A stretch of DNA of 20,591 nucleotides from Chara braunii (Eukaryota > Streptophyta > Charophyceae > Charales > Characeae), in assembly GCA_003427395.1 (NCBI GenBank), contig BFEA01000882.1, positions 404,018 through 424,608 on the forward strand, written 5' to 3'. The notes beneath the pieces are model-generated. The model did not search any database and was not told the origin of the DNA. It saw only the letters and a list, made by a program, of their open reading frames with translations. Both the position numbers and the translations under genes were made by a program. Positions 9,546-17,781 of this stretch are shown piece by piece (the stretch's first letter is position 1; every line of letters starts with the position of its first letter).

Positions 9546-10071
9546 GTTCGGCCGAACACGTTCGGGTGGCGTTCGGCCGAACACCCAAACATGTTCGGAC
9601 GTTCGGAAAAGCTATGAACATGTTCGGTGTGCTACAAAGCCTTCAACATTCGAGAACTCGAACCTTCAACCTCCAAATTACCAATACCTCAACTATCATC
9701 GTAAAAAGACCAGTCGATAATATCAAGACAAACCTACAAAGACAATCCAGACAACGTGTCACTAATACGGTCCATGAACAAAGCCACGTACTGGAGTAAC
9801 CTACCGGAAAAGAAAAAATACAGAAATTGACGACAATGATGATAATCGGACAACATTTTAAAACATCGCCCAGTACAGGATCCACATAATCAAAAAGGGA
9901 AAACTCAAAAAAATAACGACAACACTAAGCAACAGTCGACGGTTCAAAACCCACTCAGTACAAGGTTCAGAAAACTCAGAAAAATGACAACAACACTCAA
10001 CAACAGTCGACGGTTCGAGCAATTGTCAATGAAAAGGTCCCCTACTTATCACTCTAATCCACAACACACAG

Positions 10072-10504
10072 TGAGACATGGCCCCGGGAATAAACTTACT
10101 CGGAACATTACCTAGTTCGGCTTATGGGGATGATGCCCTTGAGGGGACCAACCCCCATAAGAAAATGCAACAATAAAGACTTAACAACTAGTCATCAGGA
10201 AATACCTGCCGAGGGATTTCATACTGGATTACCCCTAACAAAGAGAGTGGAAAATATGTTCATATGACCTTAGTCGGCATTGCTTCCAACCCCATGAACC
10301 CCTTGGACGCCTAAACCTCACGCCGAGTGCGACTAACTATCTCGGAGTGGGAGTGGGTTTGGAAGTACGTAAGGGTGTGTGCCAAGGATTTTAGGAAATT
10401 GGGGGTGGAGTCCCAGGTTGGAACTAAAAACTTTGGTGTCAACACTGTCAAGTTTTTGAGGACAAAAGTGTAAGTGGTTCAGCGAAGGACCAAGTTTTCT
10501 GATC
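10072..10504. other. Unassigned spacer
   Basis: Sequence between the outer edge of pseudo-LTR B and the first hAT-like element. Short frames only. A 9-bp perfect inverted repeat (CTTATGGGG at 10121-10129, CCCCATAAG at 10153-10161) is visible. A few short words resemble the PLE interior (for example CATTGCTTCCAAC), but no continuous homology can be followed by eye. Confidence 0.5.
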
Positions 10505-10993
10505 CGGTGCCGTCACCGTGAAGGTGACCAGCACCGGTCACTTGAACGTGAACGGCCGGTCATTTGGCCCTGTACCTGTGAATGGCCGTTCACGGTGAAC
10601 GGGAAGACCACGAAAAAGTGTTTTTTTTTTGGGGGGGGGGGGAGAAGAGGCCCACCCAGCTACAGTCGCTTCAAGCCTCATACGGTGATGACATAAAAAA
10701 ATTAAAAAAATCGAAATAACATACAAAATAAAAAACAAAAATACTTATTTTGGTTTGTTGCAATGTTTCGGTTTTAATTAAAAAATATATATATTCGTAA
10801 AAACAAAAAATTGAATAAAATATAGGGGGTTACCCTGCGATATGAACCCCACCCCCCCCCCCCCCAACAAAAAAAAAAAAAATTGATCCCGCTCTCCGTG
10901 AACTACATGAATTCCTACGCTGTGAACTCCATTATCTCCATGACCGGTTTCCGTTCGCAGACCACGTGAACGATGAACGGTGGTACGACACTG
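10505..10993. mobile_element. hAT-like non-autonomous element, copy 1
   Basis: The ends are CGGTGCCG (left, 10505) and CGACACTG (right, ending 10993), which is CAGTGTCG when reversed. They form a short inverted repeat of the hAT type. The flanking 8-mers TTCTGATC (10497-10504) and TTCTAATT (10994-11001) agree at 6 of 8 positions and may be a worn target duplication. Subterminal regions repeat GTGAACGG and GGCCGTTCAC motifs. The interior is AT-rich with G-run and C-run tracts and has no transposase. It shares most of its length with the element at 11025-11508. Confidence 0.55.
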
Positions 10994-11024
10994 TTCTAAT
11001 TTACCTTTCTCCGAACTGGGCTGC

Positions 11025-11508
11025 CAGTGCCAGATCCGTGAACGTGACCGGCCGTTCATTTGGTGTTTTTTTTGTGAACGGCCGTTCGCAGTGAACGGGC
11101 CGACCACTAAAGAGTGGTGGTGTTGTTTTTTTTTTTTCTTTTTCTTGGGTTCCCCCAGGTACATTCGCCTCAAGCCCTACAGCGTGATGACATTGAAAAA
11201 ATAAAACAAAATCGAGATGACCTACAAAATAGCAAACGAATATGTTTATTTTGGCTTGCTGATTTTTTTTTTAATTAAAAAAAAATATTATTTGTGAAAA
11301 TATTTTCTTGAGAAACTTATAGGGAGTTACCCTTCGATGTCCCCCAGCCTCCTATAAAAAAAAAAACATACCCCCCCAGCCAAAAAAAGAAAAAAGAAAA
11401 AAACCGCTCTCCGTGAACTCCATGAACTCCTATGTCCAGAACGGGGTGAACTCCATGACCGGTCTCCGTCCACAAACCCCGTGAACGGTGACCGGTGGTT
11501 CGGCACTG
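11025..11508. mobile_element. hAT-like non-autonomous element, copy 2
   Basis: Same family and same orientation as copy 1, starting 31 bp after it. The left end is CAGTGCC (11025) and the right end CGGCACTG (to 11508). Internal landmarks match copy 1 at an offset near 496 bp: GGCCGTTCATTTGG, the AT-rich centre, GGGAGTTACCCT and the CTCTCCGTGAACTCCATGAACTCC stretch. No clear target duplication is seen. An old tandem duplication of one element, or two insertions near each other, would both explain the pair. Confidence 0.55.
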
Positions 11509-12776
11509 CGTGCAGCTAGTTTCACCGGCCTCGTCGCCAGGGGCGGGTTCGTATTCCGTGTACAGAGGGAACAAAGTGAGTGTCTCTCTGCGTAAATACT
11601 TGTCATCAGCATGTTTCTCAGATCTCAGAATCTTAAGTTGACGACCTCAGTCGGAGGCTGTGTTCTCGGCGCTAAGCTTCAGAACGGGTTTCGTCGGACA
11701 AATTCCGCAGCCCGATAGGTGTAATACTGATGACACTCAGAGCACGACCTTCGGGGCCAGTAGGGGGTTATCCCATCCCAAGGGATGGCATTGACTGTTA
11801 AATTGTGATAAGGAAGAAGGAGATCGAAGGGAGGGGAGTTGATTTCAATGGCGACGAATCTCGACTTCACGTAATACTAGTTTACATGTGTCAGCGAAAT
11901 AGGTGTTTGTTTCCTAGTATCCCGGTACTCGGGGACCGGGGTCCCTTAGACAGTTGCGGTCAGTGATCCAAAATGAAATGCAGATGTCCATATCTCGTGG
12001 GGAAAATTCAACTCATACATCCTTGGATGTAAGGTGTGCTCTGATGGGGGATAGATCATGCAAGCATGCGTATACAGGATGACTTTCTTACAACCAAAAA
12101 ATTCCCACAAGAAATGAAAGGTGAAAAAATATTTTATTCAAAACAAAATTGTCAATTTTAAAAATTATCACTCTGATACTTGTCAAGTTTTAAAATTTCC
12201 AGTTTTATTTGTCAAGTTTCCGTCTAAAAATGAGTTTTGTCTTCCAACTATATTTGTTTGTTAAAGATAATGAAAGTTTGAACGAGTTTATGAAATATCT
12301 TAATTAAATTTTTATTTTACTATAATAATTTTTTTCTAACTTAGATTGGATTCACATGTTTATGACTGAAAATCCGTATATAGATTGAGAGTCTAATTAA
12401 AGTATTTTGTGAACTCATCCTAACTTTCATTCCATCTTTAGCATGTGGTTGAAATAAGAAGGGATACCTCATTCTTGGAAGGAAAGTTTTCAAGTAAGAC
12501 GAAAAATTTAAAAAGTGAAATGACATTTTTAAAGATGGAATGAAATTTTGAAATTTAGAATGTAATTTTTTATAGAATAATTATTTAATTCTAGGAATTT
12601 TTTCTGTTCTTTTTGGGTTACTCGTATACGTGTGTGCATATGATTCATTTCCAATGAGACTTAAGACAACCCCTTATACATGCCTCTACTCCACTCCCGG
12701 TCTATTCAAAAAAGCGATATTTATAGACTTGGGGCAACTTAGGCAACCGATGTAGGCAATATGCAATAACACACAA
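11509..12776. other. No recognisable gene
   Basis: The left part (to about 11950) is of average composition, the right part AT-rich. The longest frames are about 60-85 codons without recognisable motifs. A minus-strand 63-codon frame (11870-11679) ends in a Cys/Tyr/Arg-rich tail, and I do not recognise it. A small GC palindrome (CCCGGT...ACCGGG, about 11921-11940) is present. Confidence 0.5.
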
Positions 12777-13502
12777 GTGTCAGAAGGAAAAAAGGAAGAG
12801 CAGTTTTTTATACATCAAACAGCAAAATATTTGAACATACAGCACCTCGACAACATTTATGACTTCGAGTTGATCAGATCATCGATCAACTTTACAATCG
12901 CCATACATTCTTGTTTTATAAAAAATAAAAGAGGTGGGGAAGCAAAGACAATTCCAACATTAATCGAAGAAAAAAAAAAATCCGAGATTGCCGCAAACAA
13001 AAGTCGTCAATACCAAAAATCAAAATTATACAGAGAATGTGAAGAAAAAATCACTCCAGAAACCGCGCTTTCCCTCTCTCACTCTCAACCTTCCTCCGAT
13101 GTGGGCGGTCCTTCATGGCGCACCTACCAACCATCACAGAGTTATTACCCCGCTTAATCTGAGCGCGCAGCCAGGTTCACCTGCATGCTACAGTCCTTCG
13201 CGGTTATGCGTCGACCCCACACACTCAGCATTAACTCGTCATATCGCCCAACTACCTACTCACCATCTTGTCTCTACTCGTTAGCCGATCCCTCGACCAC
13301 GATAACTCCCAAGTGCAGATTAGAGAGCGAATTAGTTGCGCTTATAGATTTTATAGCACTTAGAACTTGCGCAAGACAATCCGGATTATGTTGAAGCAGA
13401 AAAAAACGATTAGAAGGAAGTGCCTACAGGCTACAACTGCATGACGGGGCCGCAGCGTGGGGGACGCAGCTGCTCTTCACACATCGATCTAGTCATGGAT
13501 CG
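12777..13502. other. Unassigned, low-complexity open frames only
   Basis: A 126-codon plus-strand frame (12777-13157) starts at GTG rather than ATG and is Lys/Ser-rich. Overlapping frames in other registers are as long, and none has a known motif. I treat these as chance frames. No RNA gene is seen. Confidence 0.45.
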
Positions 13503-13680
13503 TCTCGACCAATGGGATAGACAGAAAAGAGGCACTTGTTTTAGCGTGAAAGGAAATCAAGATGGAGAAGATTACAGTTACACCCGCATCTTCTCGACCA
13601 ATGGGATAGACAGAAAAGAGACACTAGTTTTAGCGTGCAAGGAAATCAAGAGGGAGAAGATTACAGTTACACCCGCACTC
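13503..13680. repeat. Tandem duplication of an 89-bp unit
   Basis: Two adjacent copies (13503-13591 and 13592-13680) begin TCTCGACCAATGGGATAGAC and end near TTACACCCGCA, with only a few differences. The 89-bp period is not a multiple of three, so the duplication would shift any reading frame. This argues against the 166-codon frame across it being an intact gene. On the minus strand a hydrophobic 103-codon frame (13889-13578) covers part of the repeat and is not recognised. Confidence 0.75.
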
Positions 13681-13963
13681 GCCAAGAAGGAGCAAAAAGA
13701 GATTATAACTGCGTTTAGAATTAAGGTCCGGCGGGAACAGGGCGCAGGACAGGGCACAGCGAAAGCACCTGCGAGTAAGGAGTATTGCGCGGTTACATCG
13801 GCAAAAATCTGCAATGAAATTATGATGCCCCCAATTCCTAGCCCAATTAAAGTTCTAATTATCTTATTTCTCCAAATTTCAAAATTCAAAAAGATCTTTC
13901 CTGCACGATGGTCGCGCTAAAGTTTGCTTCCCACCTTTCAGTAGAACAGGAAATAAGAACAGG

Positions 13964-14311
13964 CATTTCGTTAAAACTGACATTTTTTACTATTTTCACG
14001 AAAGTGAACTTCCAAAAAACACAGTATTTTTGGACATTTTTTTGCGTCGACCACATTAGACCATTGATGGTCCGGCATCCCCAGGACACCGGACCATCTG
14101 ATATGTCTCAAATTTTTATCTATTTTTTTTTACCCTCGCATGTATTTTGACGGTACTTTATAATGAGATACATCAGATGGTCCGGAGTCCCCAGGACGCC
14201 GGAACATCAATGATCCGATGTCGTGGGCAAAAAAACACACTAAAAACCTTAGTTTTTTCCTGGATGCCCAATTTCGTGAAAATAGTAGAAAATGTCAATT
14301 TTAACTAAATG
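13964..14311. mobile_element. Fold-back (hairpin) MITE-like element
   Basis: The two halves are inverted copies of each other along almost the whole length. The left arm, about 13964-14110, pairs with the right arm, 14164-14311, around a ~53-base loop. Outer ends are CATTTCGTTAAAACTGACA and the reverse complement CATTTAGTTAAAATTGACA. Within each arm a second palindrome is visible (left: GATGGTCCGG ... CCGGACCATC). No coding capacity and no unambiguous target duplication. If transcribed it would form a long double-stranded RNA stem and could feed small-RNA pathways. Confidence 0.75.
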
Positions 14312-14595
14312 TTAGTTGAAGCTACAACAAGTTCTACAACTGTAATTTTTGTGCTTGCTAAGGTGCATTGGAACTACCAACCGCCATGTGAGCAAATTTT
14401 TCGAAAGTATGGGGCATTTGTGCAATTGAGTTGGCCCTTCCTATTCAGCCCCCAAAATACAGTCATGCAGAAAGTTGCGCATTACATGATGTAGTTCATG
14501 AAACCTCCATTCTGCTGCCCTGGGTACCGGGGCCATTGGAATTTTAGTACGCAGGGGTATAGAAGGCCCGTTCGAATAGAATTCATCCAGCAGCC

Positions 14596-14642
14596 TAGCT
14601 CAACTAGTTAGGCACGCAAGGGGGAGCTTATGGGTTCGAGCC
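14596..14642 (+). repeat. tRNA-derived SINE-like head
   Basis: A near-consensus A box (TAGCTCAACTAGTTAGG, 14596-14612) is followed by a B box (GGTTCGAGCC, 14633-14642). Together they form an RNA polymerase III internal promoter of tRNA-derived SINE type. No complete cloverleaf forms, so it is not a tRNA gene. The 3' extent is unclear: sequence to about 15010 shows no tail that I can assign. Confidence 0.6.
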
Positions 14643-15017
14643 ACATGATCGCCTGCGACGGACTTAGTGCCAACGAACGGTGATAGTCTGCTTAATACCC
14701 GTGCTCTGTACTAGCAAGGTCTATGACCAACACATGTGTGAGTGTGAGCGTAATTGGGTTGTGTGTGGTGTGTGGGAGAGCCTTGGCCATAGCCACTGCT
14801 GCTACTGGATGGGGGTGAAGTAGGTGGGAGCTACAACTACTGGTAAAATATTCTGTCTTTGCTTTAGCGGGCCCCATCCTACTCCCTGATTACCGGTGAC
14901 TAGGGCAGGGGGTAACATGCATTCCCTTATAGTGAGAGGTAGATGTGCTTGCAGGGGTCCCCTATATAGGCTTAGGAGTAGTGGGAGGTACATAGTAGTG
15001 AGAAAAGAATATGGCCT
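14643..15017. other. Unassigned, possible SINE body
   Basis: Follows the SINE-like head. It has a GT-rich stretch (about 14734-14775) and several GGTACC-like words, but no recognised gene. Overlapping ~60-76 codon frames on both strands have no motif. It may be the tail of the SINE or unrelated sequence. Confidence 0.35.
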
Positions 15018-15116
15018 AGGGCCAGATCCCACTAGCCCCTATTGTTCATTTCTAATCGTTGATCTTCGTAATCGAGGGTAAAAAATGAATAATCCAGAGT
15101 ACTGGGATCTGACCCT
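15018..15116. mobile_element. Short fold-back MITE-like element
   Basis: The left end AGGGCCAGATCCCA (15018-) and the reversed right end AGGGTCAGATCCCA (to 15116) are inverted repeats. They extend imperfectly to TGTTCATTT / TATTCATTTT over about 35 bases, with a loop of about 30. Flanking CTA and TTA trinucleotides are compatible with a 3-bp duplication of PIF/Harbinger type, but this is weak. Confidence 0.55.
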
Positions 15117-15609
15117 TAGTAACAAATACAAAATAGTAAATAAATAATTTTTATTTTTTTATAGGGTCTGTTCTGTAGGTCATACACTTTCTTGTATCTA
15201 CGAATATAGATGACTCATTCACCCTGGAGGATGAGCGGGAACTTCCATTCCAGGGCGCGAATAGCAGGTGGGGATCTGCCTCTGCAATTCCTCAACGTAA
15301 AAAAAAAAAATAAAAAAAAATTTGGAAGCCAAGAGCAATTTGATTAAAAAAAAAAAAATCATCTTGGAAGTGACGTTCCCCACAGGGACTAGATGCTAAC
15401 TCGTTTCAGGCACCTCAGGGTGAAGACGTCTCATTTTTTACTGATAGCTTATAGAGTTTCCGAACTTTAAGTAGTTACAGGTTTCAAGCAGGTGCAGCTC
15501 CCCACCAATACAAAGGAGCCATTAGCATGGCGGCGTGCCATGGCCCCTGCCCAAGGATGAGGGGAAAAAAAAGTAAANATAAAAAAATCAAGTTCAATTA
15601 GTTCCATCT
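15117..15609. other. Unassigned AT-rich spacer with A-runs
   Basis: Several A-homopolymer tracts (about 15300-15360) and an ambiguous base near 15578. No coding region, repeat or RNA is recognised. Confidence 0.5.
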
Positions 15610-15668
15610 GGATTCGAGCTCATGTCTGTCTTTAAGAGGCGTAGGGCAGAGTTTCTAATTGGTTGAGT
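15610..15668 (-). repeat. tRNA-derived SINE-like head, minus strand
   Basis: On the minus strand an A-box-like segment (CTCAACCAATTAGA, 15667-15654) is followed, after about 48 bases start to start, by a B-box-like AGCTCGAATCC (15620-15610). This is normal tRNA spacing. The remainder does not make a cloverleaf. Downstream on that strand is a T-rich tract (about 15590-15550) that may be the tail. Confidence 0.5.
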
Positions 15669-15792
15669 TTTTCGGCGGCATTTCAGTATCCCAATCTGCA
15701 GTTCAGGATCAGAGGTCTCACCTGGGTTCTTGGATAGGGCCCAGAAGAAGGGCAAACTCCGATGGGACTGTCCCTGGATGAGTGTTCTTTGC

Positions 15793-15799
15793 TATAAAT
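15793..15799 (+). promoter_or_regulatory. Candidate TATA box
   Basis: TATAAAT in a GCTATAAATGG context. About 30 bases downstream (near 15825) a pyrimidine-rich stretch would be a plausible start region. It is followed by splice-like words: a donor GTGAGT at 15903-15908, an acceptor TTTTTCTTCAG ending 15962 and another donor GTGAG at 15976. No coding exon can be tied to it, so this is a tentative promoter. Confidence 0.3.
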
Positions 15800-15975
15800 G
15801 GATAGTAGCCAAGAGCACTCATCACGCTTTGATTTTCCATTTCTCCGCTTGCCGCACACGCCGAGCTGAGTGGCATGTTCCTGCACGGGTGAGCGACAAG
15901 CCGTGAGTACTGGACTTGGAGATTTTTCCCCTGTTTCGCACGGTGAAACGATTTTTCTTCAGGCTGTTGAGCAAG

Positions 15976-17108
15976 GTGAGTACCTAAAGCCCCTACAGGA
16001 AATGCATGCTTAGTCGAAATCGGATGGGATTCATTCTAAAGGGTTTGGGAGGGACGGATTACGATATAAGTAAATTTCTTACTATTTAAAGGGTAACGAT
16101 GAAAGGAAGGGCCTCTTACTTGAAGGCGACGGGCGGCAGCCGCCAGAGAACTTGATACCTGCAATGTCGTGCTCCCTAGTTCGGAGTGCTGCTACTCCAC
16201 AAAAATTATTAGGACGGAATCGTGGGCAGGTTCGGGTCGAAAACCGCGATTTGAAGTGCCTGAGTAGTAAGGCGGCTGTTTCCCTAGAGGAGCGAGCGCT
16301 ATTTAGGATCTCGAAGTTCCGAGAAAGATCTTTTGGGCGGCCGTCTTAGGCCGACCGGGAAGGAACGAACGCTCGACCGAAGGCTTCGCTCGCTTGGTTG
16401 ATTGTAGGACTAGGGAGGAATGTCGGATCTGGTTAGCGGACGCAAAGAGTAGGGGGAGTTATCGATGCTCGTGATGCCGTTTGATCGAAGGGAGAAGGAG
16501 GCGTCGAGGGGTGTGGCAGTTGCGGGCATACATGGTTCTATTCCGCGAATGAAGTTTCTTCGCACGAATTCGCGTTGAGGAAGAGGCGAAAGGAGGTAGT
16601 GAGGATCCGAGTGATGGAAGGAGGTGTGAGAGAAAGTAGGGGTATTTCGTTAGGAAGGATGGGCGAGGTGACGGTAGCGAGTTGAAGCAAAAGAGAATCA
16701 GGCTAACCTAGTAGGGCATTCCTCGAATTTTGGAGGGATAATTGAAGGCTTGATTGATCTGCGCTGCGTGAAGTCCTACGAAACACCTAATCTGACCGGC
16801 AGCAAAGGCTCTTACGGAAGGAAGAAACGTTCCCCAGGGCCTTCTCTATCTTTGTCTAATCAGACCGCCAAGCAGTTTTTGGATCGAAATAGCGATGCGA
16901 CCTTATCTTGATAAGGTAACTTCATAGAAATTGCGCGATTGAGTCCTGATTGATCGAGGATCAGTGCGCAAGAAGAGGAGGGGCAACTACGAACGAAATT
17001 GGGGATTCGATCAATTGAACTTGAAAATTAATGCGCTGGGCATAGAGCAATTCGTTTTGTTGCGCTGATGAAGGTGAAGTTCAGTCAATTAGGAGTCGCT
17101 CTTTGCTC
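15976..17108. other. GC-richer region, possible host-gene leader or intron, no defined exon
   Basis: The composition changes from the flanking AT-rich sequence, and the plus strand is purine-rich. A short plus-strand frame from ATG 16164 to 16349 reads MSCSLVRSAATPQKLLGRNR and onward, rich in Ser/Arg/Ala and poor in acidic residues near its start, as organelle-targeting peptides are. It ends in a stop without a clear splice donor. I see no recognised protein domain on either strand. Confidence 0.3.
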
Positions 17109-17172
17109 CTGTCTCTCTCTCCTTCACTCTCTTGCTCTCCCTCCCTCTCTCTCTCTCCATCTCTCCGCCTTT
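17109..17172. repeat. CT-rich microsatellite
   Basis: An imperfect run of CT/TC dinucleotides with CCCT interruptions. Such GA/CT tracts are common near plant transcription starts, but no start can be fixed here. Confidence 0.7.
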
Positions 17173-17454
17173 CTTTCTTGCAAAATCTCTTGTTTTGAGG
17201 CAAATATGTGATTCGCTTGGGACCTGCCAGTTAATTTTTGGCAATTACTTGAAAGAATTGGTAGGGAGAGTGGGGGGGGCGCGAGGGGAAAATACGAAGG
17301 ATTGAGACTGATGAAGGGGAGGAGTCTTTTCCGGGGAAGGGTCTTAGAAGACGAGGGATCTAGAACCGTCAGACCTAAAGGGGAAGAGCTGCAACTGTGA
17401 GCTTTTAAAGCATTCAAGTTTAACTTCAGACGGGTGAATCTAGCGAGGCTACCC

Positions 17455-17588
17455 GTGCTTATGGAAAATTGCTCGCACTGGTGATATGCTTGGATGATGG
17501 TAAGGAGAGCCGACTGCCTGTCTGTTAATGCGCTGAAGAGGGGGTGCAAGGCGCTGCTTAACTCAGGAGGCGCTGCGCTTGCGCCCAT
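17455..17588 (-). CDS. Possible first coding exon, unknown protein
   Basis: A minus-strand frame opens with an ATG in good context (AAATGGGC) at 17588-17586. It begins MGASAAPPELSSALHPLFSA and continues through a helix-like stretch (TDRQSALLTIIQAYHQCEQF) before the sequence turns Ser/Pro-rich and less protein-like, at about 17455. The full open frame runs to 17124, into the CT microsatellite. If real, the credible part may be a first exon of about 45 codons ending at a weak GGGTAG donor. I do not recognise the family and found no following exon, so a chance frame is possible. Confidence 0.25.
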
Positions 17589-17781
17589 TTAGATCAAAAG
17601 CGGAAGGAGAATCTTCCATAGTTCAGTGAAACGAAGATGCACAGGGGGTCCGCGAAACGAAATAGTGCGCAAGCAGGGAGGGAGGAGGAAGAAGGGCTTC
17701 TTGCCCGAAAGCCTGACATCAAGGGGAGGCTTCGATCAATAACCTTCATTCGAGCAACAATCGCTCGGCGGATCAGGTTGA

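Larger units (their letters stand above)
8912..9638. mobile_element. Non-autonomous TIR transposon inserted in pseudo-LTR copy B
   Basis: Copy A shows the empty site (GCCTTCAAC, 4493-4501). In copy B the same 9 bp stand on both sides of the insertion (8903-8911 and 9639-9647). The ends form an imperfect inverted repeat: left CTGTTTAGCATCG, right (reverse complement) TTTGTAGCACACC. Subterminal regions are full of GTTCGG/CCGAAC motifs and palindromes such as GTTCGGCCGAAC. No transposase is encoded. An 8-9 bp duplication fits hAT or Mutator superfamilies; if it is read as 8 bp, both ends begin with CT. A T-run (about 9513-9540) and a CA-rich stretch lie inside. Confidence 0.75.
4127..10071 (-). 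mobile_element. Endonuclease-less Penelope-like retroelement, decayed, with pseudo-LTRs
   Basis: A minus-strand element. Its order is upstream repeat (10071-8536), ORF1 with zinc knuckle and coiled coil (8432-7617), ORF2 reverse transcriptase (about 7490-4942) and downstream repeat (4925-4127). The RT motifs (DKNLG-like N terminus, PKHKDVHRWRPI, FDVKEMF, GIPMGKSTSP, IVED, terminal GYP) match Penelope-type RTs rather than Ty1/Ty3 or LINE RTs. Hammerhead ribozyme motifs in both repeats are another known PLE feature. No GIY-YIG endonuclease follows the RT: the frame ends 47 codons after GYP. The repeat arrangement fits a head-to-tail pair in which a 5'-truncated copy precedes a full one. Stops and frameshifts show that this copy is inactive. 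Without the insertion at 8912-9638, the element is about 5.2 kb. An LTR retrotransposon is less likely, because no Ty-type RT, integrase or protease is seen. Confidence 0.8.
8536..10071 (-). repeat. Upstream pseudo-LTR (copy B), interrupted by an insertion
   Basis: This is a direct repeat of 4127-4925. Similarity runs from TTCGTCGA (8528-8535) to 8911 and resumes from 9639 to about 10071; the gap is a transposon-like insertion. In element orientation it is followed after about 100 bases by the ORF1 start, so it would carry the promoter and 5' leader. It contains the better-preserved hammerhead motif (8735-8782). No terminal TG..CA and no matching target duplication at the two outer ends are visible. 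This fits PLE tandem architecture better than a true LTR. Confidence 0.8.

Noticed and set aside
9431-9799. 122-codon plus-strand frame
   Set aside because: It runs through the 25+ base T homopolymer and across a transposon boundary, and has no motif.
4127-10071. LTR retrotransposon with two long terminal repeats
   Set aside because: The RT motifs are Penelope-like, no protease, integrase or RNase H is visible, the outer ends lack a matching target duplication and TG..CA termini, and hammerheads with minimal stem III are present in the repeats.
10121-10198. Third, decayed copy of the PLE repeat beyond 10071
   Set aside because: Only short words (CAATAAAGACTT, CATCAGG, GAATAAAC) match, without a continuous alignment by eye.
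10778-11173. 131-codon minus-strand frame
   Set aside because: It is built from A/C homopolymers and the GTGAACGG repeats of the hAT-like elements.
11727-11733. CTGATGA words outside the PLE repeats as more hammerheads (11727, 17065, 17308 plus; 10198 minus)
   Set aside because: None is followed by a stem II hairpin and a GAAA core with pairing stem I.
12777-13157. 126-codon plus frame as a gene
   Set aside because: GTG start, low-complexity Lys/Ser composition and overlapping frames of similar length.
14596-14642. Functional tRNA gene
   Set aside because: Only the two internal promoter boxes are present; no acceptor stem or anticodon arm can be drawn.
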